From Primula veris (lineage: Eukaryota; Streptophyta; Magnoliopsida; Ericales; Primulaceae), in assembly GCA_963682055.1 (NCBI GenBank), contig OY821743.1, positions 15,845,566-15,909,565 on the forward strand: a stretch of 64,000 nt of DNA, written 5' to 3'. Shown piece by piece: positions 12,411 to 24,814 of this stretch. Every line of letters starts with the position of its first letter. The first letter of the stretch is position 1. The notes beneath the pieces were generated by a model. That model was given only the letters and a program-made list of their open reading frames with translations. It was not told the DNA's origin and searched no databases. The position numbers and the translations under genes are program-made.

Positions 12411-14265
12411 TGAATTTAATAATTGAATATAAACTTGACTTAAACTTATAATTATACTCGATGACGACCTTTTGTTATCAAACATTCATAGGTGGAAAGA
12501 ACATCAAGTTATCCTAGTAGGAAATTGAATTTCGACAGAATACGGATCTGGTGTGGCTTCAAGTATGGTATGTCCTCCTAAACAATTTAGATCTTTTGTA
12601 ATTGTTAATTAGTTTAGGAGAAACAATAAATCAGCCAACTTTCATGTCAGAAACGATAAATCACTTAACTTTCACGGAATATGATTTTAGGATAAACAAT
12701 TCATCATTTTTTTACTCCTAGGATCGTTGTTTTGTACAAGATAAATTGCGAATTTCTAAAGGAGAGCATGGGAATTTGGTTCGATTCTTCACAATTTACC
12801 TTGCTCTAATTTGCTCTCAGGAGATGTTTGAGAACTTCTGCATAATTTTATATTAAGTGGCTTAAAATTCCCCTCTTATTATGAAGCGCCGATAATTTCA
12901 AAACTTGGGAAAACCGCTTGCTGTATTCTAGATCCGAGGGGTAGTTGTTAGGTCTTTTAACAAACATCTAATCAATAGTTGAAGAGAAACAATTGTAACT
13001 TGGATTCTTTCGTAAACAACCAACACAACCAACACAACTTGAAATGAGAACCAACATGGAGTAATATCTTTTTTGTTGCATCTTCAACTCCTCTATTAGT
13101 TATTATAATTGCTTTCTCCTATCCATTCACTGACAATTTTTTTTCCCGTATCATGTCCTTGGATAAAATGGACATTTGCTTTTATGAACAGGTGGTCTCA
13201 TGTAATCTAATGTGTAGTGTGCTACCTTGGAAAAAGATGATAGGGTATGAGGTTTCCAAACCAGCAAACGTTACCTCAGGTAAGATATGCCGCTGCGCTA
13301 CACCACTATCTTGTGAGTAGACTGTTTATTGAAATTGTGAAACTTTCTTCTCTGAATTTCAAACGTCTAGGCCCTATTCAAATTGGATTTGGTTGCAAGA
13401 GAAGTCTTCGTAATTTTTCCGAACTTTTGTATCTTTTACCATTTGAATTTTTTTACTATGTTTTGGCTTTTTGGGTCTCTCTTATCCATTGAGAAAAAAT
13501 CATGCTTTCATCAATCTAAGATCTGGTATTTATTTATACGACACTTTTTCATTTAATATAAAGTATACACTGGTTCTATTTTTATGACCCGTTCACCTTC
13601 AATGCAGTGTAGAGAAAAACTTATGGGTGTGGTCTTGTACATGAGAAAATATATAGATTTAACAGTCGGATTGGAATATAATTATGATTTAGCGGGTAAA
13701 ATTCTTTCTTGTAGAACAGCGATCACTTTGTTCTAATCCTTTTATAATTCGAATTGCCTATCGGTGCATAATTAGTAATGACAACAGTTCAATGTCAGCG
13801 GTATTATGATTTGTTTATTTATGAAAAGTTATTTGTTTACCTTCCTTCATTCAACTTTTGCTTATTCAAATTTCGATGGTCATACCCCTGTAGTATCAAG
13901 GTTTTCTCTTGACTTTGTTAAGTTCTCCTTTTTATGCATTTTATTCACTCTTATATTTAGTTTGAATGCTGTATTTTTTCTTCCGGGTTTCTGATAATTA
14001 TTTTTTTCAGTTGCAGATGTGGTCCTGCAATTGGCGGACCAAGTTTTAGTCCAATATTTGCACAAACAGGAATTAGGTTGTCTCCTATTCCCTCAACAAA
14101 AAGATAAACTTATGATCTACTGGTTTATCTTTAATCCATTTTTTCAGTCTTGGCTTGCGCAGAATTTGGGCCCGTTTTCAAACCCAGTAAAAGGTCTTGA
14201 GAAACCGTTTTTTAAACGAAATAAAGTAAAATATTAGAATTATTCTAAACCAAAAAATCTTCACC
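12411..14265 (+). repeat. 1.9-kb duplication D1, right copy (contains unit R copy 3)
   Basis: Partner of 2,563-4,490 on the same strand, about 9.8 kb away, with high identity and two deletions relative to the left copy. Unit R copy 3 spans about 13,310-13,995. It starts about 270 bp after the last SKIP17-like exon relic. The exon-like strings at about 13,220-13,278 (before CAG|GTAAGA) and about 14,011-14,085 are not recognised. Confidence 0.8.
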
Positions 14266-14269
14266 CAGC

Positions 14270-15080
14270 CCTAACTTATTGTGTCTTTTATCAACTTAAT
14301 CGAATTGTAAATTGTTTGATTTAAAAGCGTGTTTCTATTTGTGAATAGCAGGTCTTTAGTAGAAACAAATATTGATTTTACTCCCATAATCCACCCTTGT
14401 TTCTTTAACCAGTTTAATCATAATTTTTTTTACGATCGTTCCTCTATCTATCTATCTATATGTTTATATCTGTCTTCCGATTGTAGGCCAGAAACCCTAG
14501 GTTGATGTGGTTTGATGAGACGGCTCTTAATTATTATCTATTGTATCCTCTCTTTTCACTTCGTTATTACTTATCAGGTCTTTTATGAACTTAATCGGTA
14601 ACTTCTATTTGATTTAAGCAAGTTCTATTTGTGAATATCAGGTCTTGTTAGTAAGAACACAATTTTGATTTTACTCTTATAATCTACCCTAGTTTCTTTA
14701 ACTAGTTTGATCATATTTTCCTTCACCATCGTTCCTCTCTGTATCTATATATATATATGTATGTATCTATCCACGATCTATATATATTGTTGTGGTATTA
14801 CTTATCGAGTATTTTATCAACTTAATCGATAGTATCTTCTTTAATTTAAGCATGTTTCTATTTCCCTGTTTTCCACTTTATATTTCTTTGCTTTTATGTT
14901 TATTTAAGTTCAGGTGTTTCTATCACTATTAAGCGTTTCTATTCTAAAATATCAAAAGATTCAGTAAACTTTTTTGTGAATAACAAGTCCTTTTTAGTAA
15001 GAACAACTATTGATTTCACTCCCAAAAAATACGCCGTAGTTTATTTTTTAAAGAAATAGATGTTAGTACTTTTTTCCCCG
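14270..15080 (+). repeat. Degenerate tandem repeat, about 270-bp unit, 3 copies
   Basis: Three diverged units each hold 'TTTTAT(C/G)AACTTAATCG', 'TTTCTATTTGTGAATA(G/T)CAGGTC'-like and 'GAACA-n-TTGATTT(T/C)ACTC' phrases, starting near 14,287, 14,580 and 14,810. No coding capacity seen. From 15,080 to 15,480 nothing is recognised. Confidence 0.6.
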
Positions 15081-15479
15081 TAATCTTGTATATCTAAACT
15101 TGATTCCATCTGATCTTATTTGTCAAATCACGTGTTTTTGACAGTTATTCCAATTTATGGATAACATACTTCTCACTGAAACATGTATACTTTACTATTT
15201 TCCGTTTTCTCCTATTTGGGATTAAAATACACCATAATCAGTGTTACTAGATATTTTCTTGTTGCTTTTATCTTTTGTGTTTCTACTATGTATTAGGTGT
15301 ATCATTTTAGAACCCTAGTTTGTCCAGGACTTTAAAAATTAAGGGTAATGTATGTGGAAGATGATTCAGTGTTTGTTTTTACTTTTCTTTTGGAGTAAAG
15401 TATGATTAATTATTGTTAATACAGATTCACATGATTGATCTCAGGGAATGTCAATTTCTTATTATATAAACTACATTGC

Positions 15480-15902
15480 GACAGAGTAATAGACTTTTAA
15501 GTACTTCTTACAGAAAAATTATGGGTTGTATCTACTTCTGCGTACATTACGTAACACTGTTTTATTGATTGATATGTTTCTTATTGAATGAAATGTTTTT
15601 ACAGAAGACTTTGTTGAATGTTATGTTTCTTATTGATTGTTGTTGAAGTTAGCATGGTTTTTTCTCTTAAAACACATGCATGTTTGTTTGATTATAGAGC
15701 TGCAACACCCTAAATAATATGCTTCTATTTGTTTTGAGGTTCAAGGACTTTTGCAAAACTTTATGAAGTCATTAAATTGACGAATTTCCACCCTTTTGTG
15801 GTCTCCGTTTTTTTTGTTGGCAAAATTTGTGAAACATAATGAAAAAGGTTGATTGTAAAATGATCGTAACTTCGTGTGCATTAAGAAAATAACTAAAACA
15901 AA

Positions 15903-15939
<37 letters not shown>

Positions 15940-16390
15940 GTTGGTTGCTCGTATCTGTAATGAGAAACCAGTATATATTACATAATGTCAATTTGTCGTA
16001 TTTATAATGAGAAACTAAGCTAGATTAGTATTTTTTTTAATTTATATGTTATCCTCATCCACCCTATTCGTAGTAATCACTGCTTTGCTGGACAAGTAGT
16101 CCACTAGTTTAGATTACGAGTTAAAGGCATTTCTGCGTTTTGTACTTCATCTCTAATTTTTCGTTCATGTACATATTGAATTGATCATGACTTCTAGTTT
16201 TCTTATGCCCGTACACTTCTGTCTGTTATACTTTTTGTTTTTTTATCGGTACTTACTATGTTAAAATTACTTCACTTGTAGAATGCCTCTACATCGAAAA
16301 AACTTAGTGAGGATGTTGTGTCTAGTTTTCAGTATGACTGTTCTTCTCTTTTCTCTTCTCAAATCAGCTGTCTTCGAGTTGGTCTTTCTC
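15480..16390 (+). repeat. Duplicated segment, pair with about 480-1,400
   Basis: Right copy of the pair described at 480-1,400. It includes a pure TA microsatellite at about 15,905-15,936 and a local duplication of 'ATATTA(C/T)ATAATGTCA-GTCGTATTTATAATGAGAAAC' phrases at about 15,940-16,020. Confidence 0.6.
15905..15936. repeat. (TA)n microsatellite
   Basis: About 16 uninterrupted TA dinucleotides. Confidence 0.9.
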
Positions 16391-17455
16391 GTGAGTTGAC
16401 TGTTTATTAAAATTAAGAATCTTTCTTTGAATTTCAGAAAGTTGGGCCTATTGAAATTAGATTGCTGACAAGAGATGTCTTGGTAATTTTTATGAGTTCA
16501 TGTTTTTTTGCTATTTTGGGTCTAATCGTTTATCCATTGAGAAAGAAACAATGTTTTCATCGAGCCTAATATAAGTATTTTTTTATATACGACTCCTTTT
16601 CATACGGCAAAATCTATATACTGGTTGTACTTTTATCACCTTTTCACCTTCAATGCAATGGAGAGAAGAACTAATGGGTAGATTTTTGCACATGAAAAAA
16701 TTAACAGATATAACAGTTGGGTTGGAATATAGTAATGAATTATGATTTAGCGGGTGAAATTATTTCATATGAGACACTGACAACTTCCAATCTTTCTAAA
16801 AATCATGTTTTCATCAATCTAAGACCAAGTATAGTTGGGTTGGAATATAGTAATGAATTATGATTTAGCGGGTGAAATTATTTCATATGAGACACTGACA
16901 ACTTCCAATCTTTCTAAAAATCATGTTTTCATCAATCTAAGACCAAGTATTTTTTCATACGACTCCTTTTCATATGGTAAAATTTAGAAACTAGTTGTAT
17001 TTTTACACCTGTTCACCTTCAATGCAATGGAGAGAGGAACTAATGGTAGATTTTTGCACATGAGAAAATTAAAAGATATAACAGTTGGGTGCCGTTGGAA
17101 TATAATTATGAATTATGATTTAGCGGGTGAAATTATTTCCTATAAAACACTGATCACTCTGTTCCAATACCTTTGAAGTCCGGATGGGTGTCTGATTAGT
17201 AAGTCAATGCTAGTGGTAATATGATTTGTTTATTTATGAGAAGTTATTAATTTATATTCTTAATTCATATTTGGTTATCATCTATCTTTTAGTTCTTTTG
17301 CTGATCCACAGGTCCTACATCTGTAGAATCAAGGTTTTCTCTTTATTTCATCAAGTTCTTTTTATTCAGTTTATTCACTCTTAGTTTTAGTTGAATACTC
17401 ATATACTGTATCCTTTCTTCCGCGTTTTTGATAATTATTTGCTTCAGTCACAGAT
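16390..17455 (+). repeat. Dispersed unit R, copy 4, with internal 118-bp tandem duplication
   Basis: Anchors GTCTTGGTAATTTTT (about 16,475) and CAGATGTGGTCCTG (about 17,450) delimit this copy. An almost exact tandem duplication of about 118 bp lies at about 16,714-16,950 (each unit starts AGTTGGGTTGGAATATAGTA and ends AAGACCAAGTAT), making this copy longer than the others. Confidence 0.7.
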
Positions 17456-17479
17456 GTGGTCCTGGGGTGTTCTAAAGCG

Positions 17480-17575
17480 AGCGTAGGCTGAAATTAGGCG
17501 GAGCCTAGGAGATTAGGCGGGAATAAGTGGATTAGGAGGTGATTAAGCGAGATTAGGCGCCAGGCGACAAGTAAG
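17480..17575 (+). repeat. GATTAGGCGG-type short repeats, first array
   Basis: Purine-rich run with GATTAGGCGG, GGATTAGGAGG, GATTAAGCGA and GATTAGGCGC in close succession. A related shorter array is at about 19,060-19,145 in the same position relative to unit R. Confidence 0.55.
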
Positions 17576-17577
17576 AA

Positions 17578-18335
17578 CCTTTAATTTGTAGACCAACAAG
17601 TACTCGTAATCACTATTTCCTTTATAATTTTTATGGAATTTACTGAATTGTTTGCTAGTTATATAAGCATTTCATTGCTTGAGAATAATTAAATGGAGCA
17701 TCTATTTGTTAACTCAGGTTTCTCCCTCACTGATTATGCTATATAAGTTTATTTGTTTGGTTTTATGATTTTTTGTTGTATTAATTTTACATGTTAAATA
17801 TGGTGGACCTGCAATTAATCTGAAGTGTATCTTTTTGTACCGACGTTTGAAGTTTGAACTCTGTAGAAGAATAGATATTATTAATCATTGTTTACTGCTG
17901 ACTTTTATGGAAATTGTTGTTTTGTTTGCTACTTATCTGTGTATTTGATTGCTTTCTGCCCCTTGTTACGGTTTAGGTTTTTTTTTACTGCATTATAACT
18001 GCTTGTTTAGGTTTATGCATCAGAACATATTAGCTGGATTTGGTTTTTGGTTTTTGGTTTCTGATTTATGTCCTATTATAAGTATGGCTGAACTCCTTTT
18101 TTCTAGTCATAGCTGTATTTTACTGTGGCATTGCGGGAATTGTTTCTGTATGTAACAGCCTTTCAATTCTGTAAACTAACAGATATACGTAGTCACTGTT
18201 AACTATTTATTTTTGCAGAAAGTATTGTACTGTTTGTTAGTTATATGTGTATTTCATAGTTTTTTTTTTCTCTGGTTATGGCTGAGATTTACTTATTGTA
18301 CCATTTATATCTACTTGCTCAGGTTCATGCCTCGT
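17578..18335 (+). repeat. Triplicated segment T, copy 1
   Basis: Shares ordered blocks with about 19,150-19,830 and about 36,990-37,690: TAAGAACCTTTAATTT, GTTTATTTGTTTGGTTT, ATCTTTTTGTACCGAC and CTGTGTATTTGATTGCTTTCTG. No coding sequence recognised. Confidence 0.65.
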
Positions 18336-18344
18336 TCATGTTAT

Positions 18345-19030
18345 CTCGTGAGTTGACTATTTATTAAAATTATGAATCTTTCTTCTCTAAATTTCAGTCG
18401 TACAAGCCTTATTCAAATTAGATTTGCTGACAAGAGATGTCTTGGTAATTTTTCTATGTTCTTGTATCTATTACCATTAGATGTTTATTTAACCATGTTT
18501 TTGCTATTTTGGTTCTATTTCCATTGAGGAAAAAAATCATGTCATCATCAAGCTCAGATAAAGTATTTTTTTTATACGACTTTTCATTTGGTAAAATTTA
18601 TATGCTGGTTGTAAATTTATCACCTGTTCACCTTCAATACAAGAATTTTGCATATGAGAAAATTAAAAGATATAACAGTTGGGTTGGAATATAATTGTGA
18701 ATTATGATTTCGCGGGTGAATTTATTTCTTATGGATCACTGATCACTCTGTTCCAATCCTTTTAAAAGTTGGAATCCCCTATGTGTGCCGATTAGTAAGT
18801 TGGTCTGTGGTATTATGATATTTTTATTTGTGAGAAGTTATTAGTTTACCTTCTTAATTCGGCTTTGGTAAGTTCTTTTGCTGATCCACAGGTCCTACAC
18901 CTGTAGAATCAAGGTTTTCGCTTTATTTCATTAAGTTCTTTTTATTCAATTTATTCACTCTTAGTTTTAGTTGAATACTCAAATACTGTATCCTTTCTAG
19001 CATGTTTCTGGTAATTATTTGCTTCAGTCA
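18345..19030 (+). repeat. Dispersed unit R, copy 5
   Basis: Same anchors and order as the other copies, ending in CAGTCACAGATGTGGTCATG. Followed directly by the second GATTAGG-type array, as in copy 4, so copy 4 plus segment T copy 1 and copy 5 plus segment T copy 2 form a tandem duplication of about 1.6 kb. Confidence 0.7.
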
Positions 19031-19149
19031 CAGATGTGGTCATGGGGGTGTGCGAGCATAGGCAGAAATTAGGTGGAGCCTAGAAGCCTGGGAGATTAAG
19101 CGGAAATAAAGCCGATTAAGGAGGATTAGGCACTAGGCGACGAGTAAGA

Positions 19150-19850
19150 ACCTTTAATTTTCTAGACCAACAAGTATTCGTTATTAGTTATTACTATTTC
19201 TTTTAAGATTTTTTTTTGGAAATTGCTGAATTGTTTGCTAGTTATTTTTGTATTTCATTGTTTTATATCCTTTCTTACAATTGATAATAATCTAGCTCAG
19301 GTTTATCCCTCACTGTTTATGCTATCTGAGTTTATTTGTTTGGTTTTATGATTTTTGTTGTATCATTCTACATGTCAAGTATGATTGACCTACAATTAAT
19401 CCGAAATGTATCTTTTTGTACCGACATTTGAACTCTGTAGAAGAACAGATATTAGTAATCACTATTTACTGCTGACTTTTATGGAAATTGTTGTTTTGTT
19501 TGCCATTTATCTGTGTATTTGATTGCTTTCTGTTCCTTGTTACGATTTAGTTTTTTTTATTTCATTGTAGCTGCTCGTTTAGGTTTATGCAGCAGTGTTC
19601 ATGTTAGCTGAATTTTATTCTTGGTTTCTGATTTATTGTCCTATTATAAGTACGGCTAAACTCCTTTTTTCTTGTCAAAGATGTATTTTACTGTGACATT
19701 GCGGATATCGTTTCTTTCTATAACATTCTTTCAATTCTGTAGACTAAAAGATATACGTAGTTACTGTAGACTGTTTATTTTTGCAGAAAGTAATGCACTG
19801 TTTGCTATTATAAGTACTGTTTGCAGAAAGTAATGTATTGGTTTTTTCAT
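19150..19850 (+). repeat. Triplicated segment T, copy 2
   Basis: Close relative of 17,578-18,335, directly after unit R copy 5. Confidence 0.65.
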
Positions 19851-19859
19851 TGGTTCCTT

Positions 19860-20350
19860 GAACTTTGGCAACTCATTTAGAGAAATCAAAACACTTTGGA
19901 GGAGCCCATTGGGGTTTAATTAAAGACATCGGAGAGGTGAATGTGTAGCTATAAACTTATATGAGTTGGGGGTATCGTTTATTATATGAACATCAGGGCA
20001 CTAAAAGAGGCTGCTGGCTCCTCTTCCTCTTTTAGTATTAATTATTTTCATATTGTTTGGTTTGAAGGTCTCCCAATAACACATTCATTGGCTAGTGCCC
20101 CTTGTGCAGTTTTTTCATTTCCTGTTGTCAGATGAAAGAAAATTGTTCCTTTTAATGCTTACTTTTTCAGGCACGAGAAAACAAATTGTTAGCTAAAAAA
20201 CGCACGTCGGCAAAAGAAAGAAACTAGCACATGTTTTTCTGCCTCGGTAGTTCTGACTTGCTTTACAGCTTTACCCTTTTGTTTTTAGCTCTAATTAACA
20301 AAACTAGTTAATGGATCCTTTAAACCAAACAAGTTTTTTTAGTCGAAAAA
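19860..20350 (+). repeat. Duplicated segment, pair with about 30,990-31,350
   Basis: Both copies carry TTTGGTTTGAAGGTCT, then AAAGAAAATTGTT, GAGAAAACAAATT, and 'GAAACTAGC(A/T)CA(T/C)GTTT', in the same order. No gene recognised. Confidence 0.6.
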
Positions 20351-20409
20351 TAGATAGAAACTTAATTATAAATAAATAAAAATTGGCTGAATTCTACAGC
20401 TTACTTTGT

Positions 20410-20830
20410 GTCCTCTTTTATATGCTTCTCAGCTTCATCAATTTTTTAATTGATATCTTTTCTGTCATCGACTCTGTTTTGTGCATTTGTTAGATCTCAT
20501 CTAAAGTTACCAATGATATATTTTTCACTTCTATGGGACAGGAACAATCATCATATCATTTGCCTTTCTTTGTCAAGTATTGATTTTTCTCTCAGTTGTT
20601 TTTCATATGATTAAAATAGGTGTATTTGATCCTGAACATTAAGCTGCTTAAGTCTAACTGTTTTAAAGCTGCTGAACTATTCATCTTCTTTTCTGTTATG
20701 CAAATATCTTCAAGTTAGCTGTTAAACAGGATGCGCACCATGAATCTACACTGTAGTAATAATATGCAATTATCTATCCATATGAACTGTAGGATTGTTG
20801 AAACATTATAGTGAGAAATATGTGAGTTTT
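20410..20830 (+). repeat. Duplicated segment, pair with about 1,700-2,060
   Basis: Right copy of the pair described at 1,700-2,060; it lies directly after the 19,860-20,350 segment. From 20,830 to 21,360 there is further similarity to the start of D1 (CTAGTCAATAGTTGAAGAGA) but no coding sequence. Confidence 0.5.
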
Positions 20831-21364
20831 TAAAAGAGATGTTTGAGGACTTCTGCATTATTTGTCTCTTATAAATCTTATTTAGAAGTACTAATAGTTT
20901 CGAATACTCGAATAAACTTTTATTCTATAACTGGGGGTATCTGTTAGATCTTTTTTTTTTTACAAACATCTAGTCAATAGTTGAAGAGAAATAATTGCAA
21001 TTTGGATTCTTTAGAAACATCTAACATAAAGGAGAGGTATATAGAGTCAAGTGTTCATAGTTGTTATGAGAAAACAAGCTCGAGTAATACTTTTTTTGTT
21101 GTATCTTCTACTCTATTAGTTTTTATAATTCCTTTCTTCTATCTGTTTATTGTTTTTTTTTTTTCTTATATGTTTTTCCTAGATAGATTACCATTTTCTT
21201 TTATGAACTGGTGATCTATTGAATTTTGTAGTTTGTGGTCCTATTTAGGATAAATTATTTCAGTGTGTACTGCACGATGCTACCTTGGAAAAAGCTGACA
21301 GGGTGTGAGGTTTCCTAACCAGCAGACGTTACCTCGAGTTAGATATGTCGCTGCTGCATGGTCT

Positions 21365-22130
21365 ATCTCCTGAGTCTATATTTATTGAAATTGTGAAACT
21401 ATCTTTCCCGAATTTCTAACGTTTGGGCCTAATCAAATTAGATTCGCTGACGAGAGACGTCTTGGTAATTTTTCTGAATTTTATTTTTTTACCATTATAA
21501 TTTTTTAACTATATTTTGTTTTATACTTTTATCCATTGAGAAAGAGTTATGGTTTGATCAAGCCAAGATCAAGTTTTTTAAATACGGCTCCTTTTCATAC
21601 GGTAAAATGTATACTATCTATATTTTATGACCCTTCACCTTTAATGCAGTGGAGAGAGGAACTTATGAGTAGATTCTTGCACATGGGATTTATTTATTTA
21701 TTATTATTATTTTAATGGTGGGGAAAACCCCCACAGAAAATCAATCCGATTGTACAAATGAAAGAAATAAAAAATACAAGTCTTGAAAATAAAAAAAGTA
21801 AACTCCAATGCTCAATAGCATAATCCACAAAGTACATGAGAAACTAAAAACATATTACAGTTTGATTAGAATACAATTATGATTATGGTGGTGAAATTAT
21901 TTCTTATCGAACACTGATAACTTTGTTCCAGTCGTTTTAAAAATCGGAAATTGCCTTGGGTGCCTAAATAGTAATGACAACATTTCAATGTCTGTGGTAT
22001 TATGATTTGTGTATTCATGAGAAGTTATCAGTTTACTTTCTATATTCAGATTTGGGTGTCATCTGCTGATCTAAAGGTCCTACTGCTGAAGAATGAAGGT
22101 TTTCTCCTGACTTCATTTTGTTAATTCTTT
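21365..22130 (+). repeat. Dispersed unit R, copy 6
   Basis: Same anchors as other copies (GTCTTGGTAATTTTTCTGAA near 21,460). Contains the TGTACAAATGAAAGAAATAAA insertion at about 21,705-21,785 shared with copy 1. Confidence 0.7.
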
Positions 22131-22351
22131 TTTTTTAGCATTTATCACACTTTTTTCGGTCAGTCAACCACCAGCTCTTACTATCTCTATCTCTTCTAAT
22201 GCTTGTGATGTGTATAATTTGGGGTCATTTTTAAAGTCTGGAGTACAAGGTATTGTGAATTATTTGTTTACATATATTTTAATTTTTAACATGTATATTT
22301 ATTAAAAAATCACAATTTTAGCTTTAACTGACAAAAAATATGAAATAGATC

Positions 22352-22572
22352 CTAAAGCAAACAAGTCTTTGGTAAGAACAAACATCGATTTTCCCCCAAA
22401 TTTTCATTTCAAAACCAGTTATGATTCCACCAGGAATTGGTCTAAAATTTCCCATTGTTTTAGATCAAACAAGTCTTAGTAAGAACAAACATCGATTTAT
22501 TCCCAAATATTCATGTTAAAACCAGTTATCATTCCATCAGAAACTTGTCGAAAATTTCCCATTGTTTTAGAC
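22352..22572 (+). repeat. Tandem duplication of about 110 bp
   Basis: Two adjacent units each run from 'AAACAAGTCTT' through GTAAGAACAAACATCGATTT to TTTCCCATTGTTTTAGA. A single diverged copy stands at about 4,475-4,580 in the paired segment. Confidence 0.7.
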
Positions 22573-23530
22573 TTTTACCTTGCTTTCAATTGGTCTCAGG
22601 TCCTTAAATCACTGTTGGAAATTTATGTGCCATTAGCGTGATCCAATCTATAAAGTATGTTGTTGATTGTACTTTCTGATGCATACATATATATGTATGT
22701 TATCATAGCTGTTAGTAAATTTTGTTGCTTCATATTTCTCTTACCCCCTTCTCTTTGTATTAGAGATGCACACCACAAGAACAGTCCTACATATTTTTCA
22801 AGGCATGATTAGGGTACCTTCATACCAAAGTACACAGGTTATACTTCAAAATGGTATGCTCTTCTTATAACATTAAATTTCTTTCAATTTGAGTAGGCGC
22901 AGGAACACCTTGCTGTAAATCAGTATTGTATTATTTGAAATACTAAGTGACCTTAAACAAGCATTACCGAAAAATAAGAGTCTAGTCCTGTTAGAAGATC
23001 ATTTCGACTGATTAACAAAATTATCAAACCCTTGCTGCTAAGGTTTAATGCTTTTCTGTAAATTTATTATTTATGGAAAAGCTGTTTTTATAATTTGTGT
23101 GGGAGCAAGTTGCCTTTGTGTTAAATATGTTGCGTTGTTGGATTAATCTTGTTCAGCCAACAGAGTTGAACATTTGAATATAGCCTTGATGAAAAGTGTA
23201 ACGTATTCGGATCATAGTGAACTATTGAAAGCAAACGAGGTAATGAATATTCTTCCATTTGGAGATTTTTGTAGTCTTTAGGATTTTTAAAATTAATTCA
23301 TTTATACTGGATTTGAAAAAAAAATTGGTTACTTATTTACAACTGTTGTCAGAATAACTCTTGTACTCTAGGGACTTGATCTTCAGTGAGTATTAAAACC
23401 ATTTGTAGAAATGCTTGTTAACTTTGACTTTACTGACCTTTATGATATTGAATGGTGTGTCTTAAAATGCATATAAATGCTATTGCCATACCAGCTAATT
23501 TCTTCATTGTTTATATTTGTAATATGTGGC
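22573..23530 (+). repeat. Duplicated segment, pair with about 4,550-5,045
   Basis: Right copy of that pair, with about 450 extra bp at about 22,690-23,140. A possible exon relic at about 23,160-23,239 reads VEHLNIALMKSVTYSDHSEL on the plus strand before a GAG|GTAATG donor-like site. I do not recognise the family. Confidence 0.5.
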
Positions 23531-23760
23531 AAGTCTCTTTTCTAAGTATATATATCATCTTTGATTTGATACAGATCAGTAAACTTAGAAAGCCATTAGT
23601 ATGTAGCCCCTTTCTATCCTTAATATGATTTTTCTGAAGAGAAGTCCCATAAATATTATTTGTGTACATGTTTGTTTTTCAAGCACGTTCACAGATGAGC
23701 CAGAAAACATAATTCGAGAAAAAAAAACTTTTGGTTTTTTCCTGGCTTAAAAACTTGAAT

Positions 23761-23832
23761 GCCCTTTTAACTCAGTGGTAGATTAACGTTTTCCTAAGGC
23801 CTACGTCATTGGTTCAAATCCGATAAGTGGCA
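23761..23832 (+). pseudogene. trnT-GGU-like: tRNA-Thr (GGU) pseudogene of plastid type
   Basis: The 72 bases start GCCCTTTTAACTCAGTGGTA and include GGTTCAAATCCGATAAG, which matches the D arm and T arm of the plastid tRNA-Thr(GGU) as I remember it. The anticodon region is degraded: the loop reads TTCCTAA where TGG TAA is expected, the stem no longer pairs well, and one acceptor pair is lost (GTGGC in the 3' half). It is therefore a dead copy, presumably transferred from the plastid. Flanks do not look plastid-derived to me. Confidence 0.7.
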
Positions 23833-24300
23833 TTCAGTCCAGAAAATAAGTGATCTGGCATCCTTTTTATACTTCAACATATGGAATTTTGCACAAAATC
23901 ATTTTAAAGAACATCGCATCATAGAGGCTTCCTTAGGAAACGTATTTCTAATATCTTTCCAAAGTTTGGAAAAAGATAAATAGACACAAAACAGGGGTAA
24001 TGTTTCTTATGGTTTTACCTTGGTGTCACCTGCTTAAAGCCTCTTATAGTTTCTAAATGTAACATTATACTAAATATACACAATTAAATATTTTTTATTA
24101 GTAGTTCGATATTTTCTTTATTGGATATTGTAGATAAAATTATTAATTTTGTGATTTGTATTGTGCGAATGTATTCGCTATTCATGCTATTGGTACTATA
24201 TGTCATTTAAGGTGAATTAATTTTTGTAATTTTCAACATTTTAGCAGTGTTTTATAAACCGATGTTTAGACATACTGCTCCGACCGTCTGAATTCAGAAT
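23833..24300. other. AT-rich intergenic DNA, nothing recognised
   Basis: No gene, repeat boundary or RNA recognised. Confidence 0.5.
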
Positions 24301-24323
24301 TACTCGATTTGAAAGGTAAATAA

Positions 24324-24440
24324 ATGAAGAGACTGAGAAAGAGGAGGGGGAGTGTGGAAGAGAGGGAGAGAGGGAGAGAGGGAGAGAGGGAGAGTAGAGT
24401 AGGAAGAAAAAGAGAGGGAGAGAGAGCCAATGGCAAGACA
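24324..24440 (+). repeat. GA-rich low-complexity tract
   Basis: Runs of GAGAGGGA (four or more units at about 24,360-24,395) and related purines. The charged open frames on both strands here are translations of this tract. From 24,440 to 24,815 no gene was recognised. Confidence 0.8.
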
Positions 24441-24814
24441 GGCAAGAGACACAGTGGGGAGAGCCGCCTACTGCGTAGGAGAACAATATTTTATAAGTTA
24501 CAAGTAATTGGCGCACCACTGCCTTTCACTCCCCTTCTTACTTCTGTTGTCCAGCTCTTAGAGGTATACCCATATTTATATCAACAAGTTGCTTGATTTC
24601 AGAAATTTTACGTTTGAGAAAATGTTCTAGGCTGAGCTTGCAAAGATACTGCGTGTGACCTATTTGACCCAAGACCTTTAATCATTCCAGCTTTTCTTGT
24701 ACACTTTTCATCACTTACCACTCGGGCTCTGTATGTTACCAATGGTTTACCCAAGGTACAAAGGTAATAACTGGCCAAACATCAGATAGGCTATTTTAAT
24801 TAAGAATTCACCAA

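Noticed and set aside
13220..14085. Exon-like strings in D1 (ATLEKADRV before CAG|GTAAGA, and VADVVLQLADQVLVQYL)
   Set aside because: They recur in other copies with stops and frame changes, and I cannot assign a family; possibly relics of an unknown gene.
24241..24596. Charged 92- and 90-codon frames on opposite strands
   Set aside because: Both follow from the GAGAGGGA tract; neither has a non-repetitive domain.
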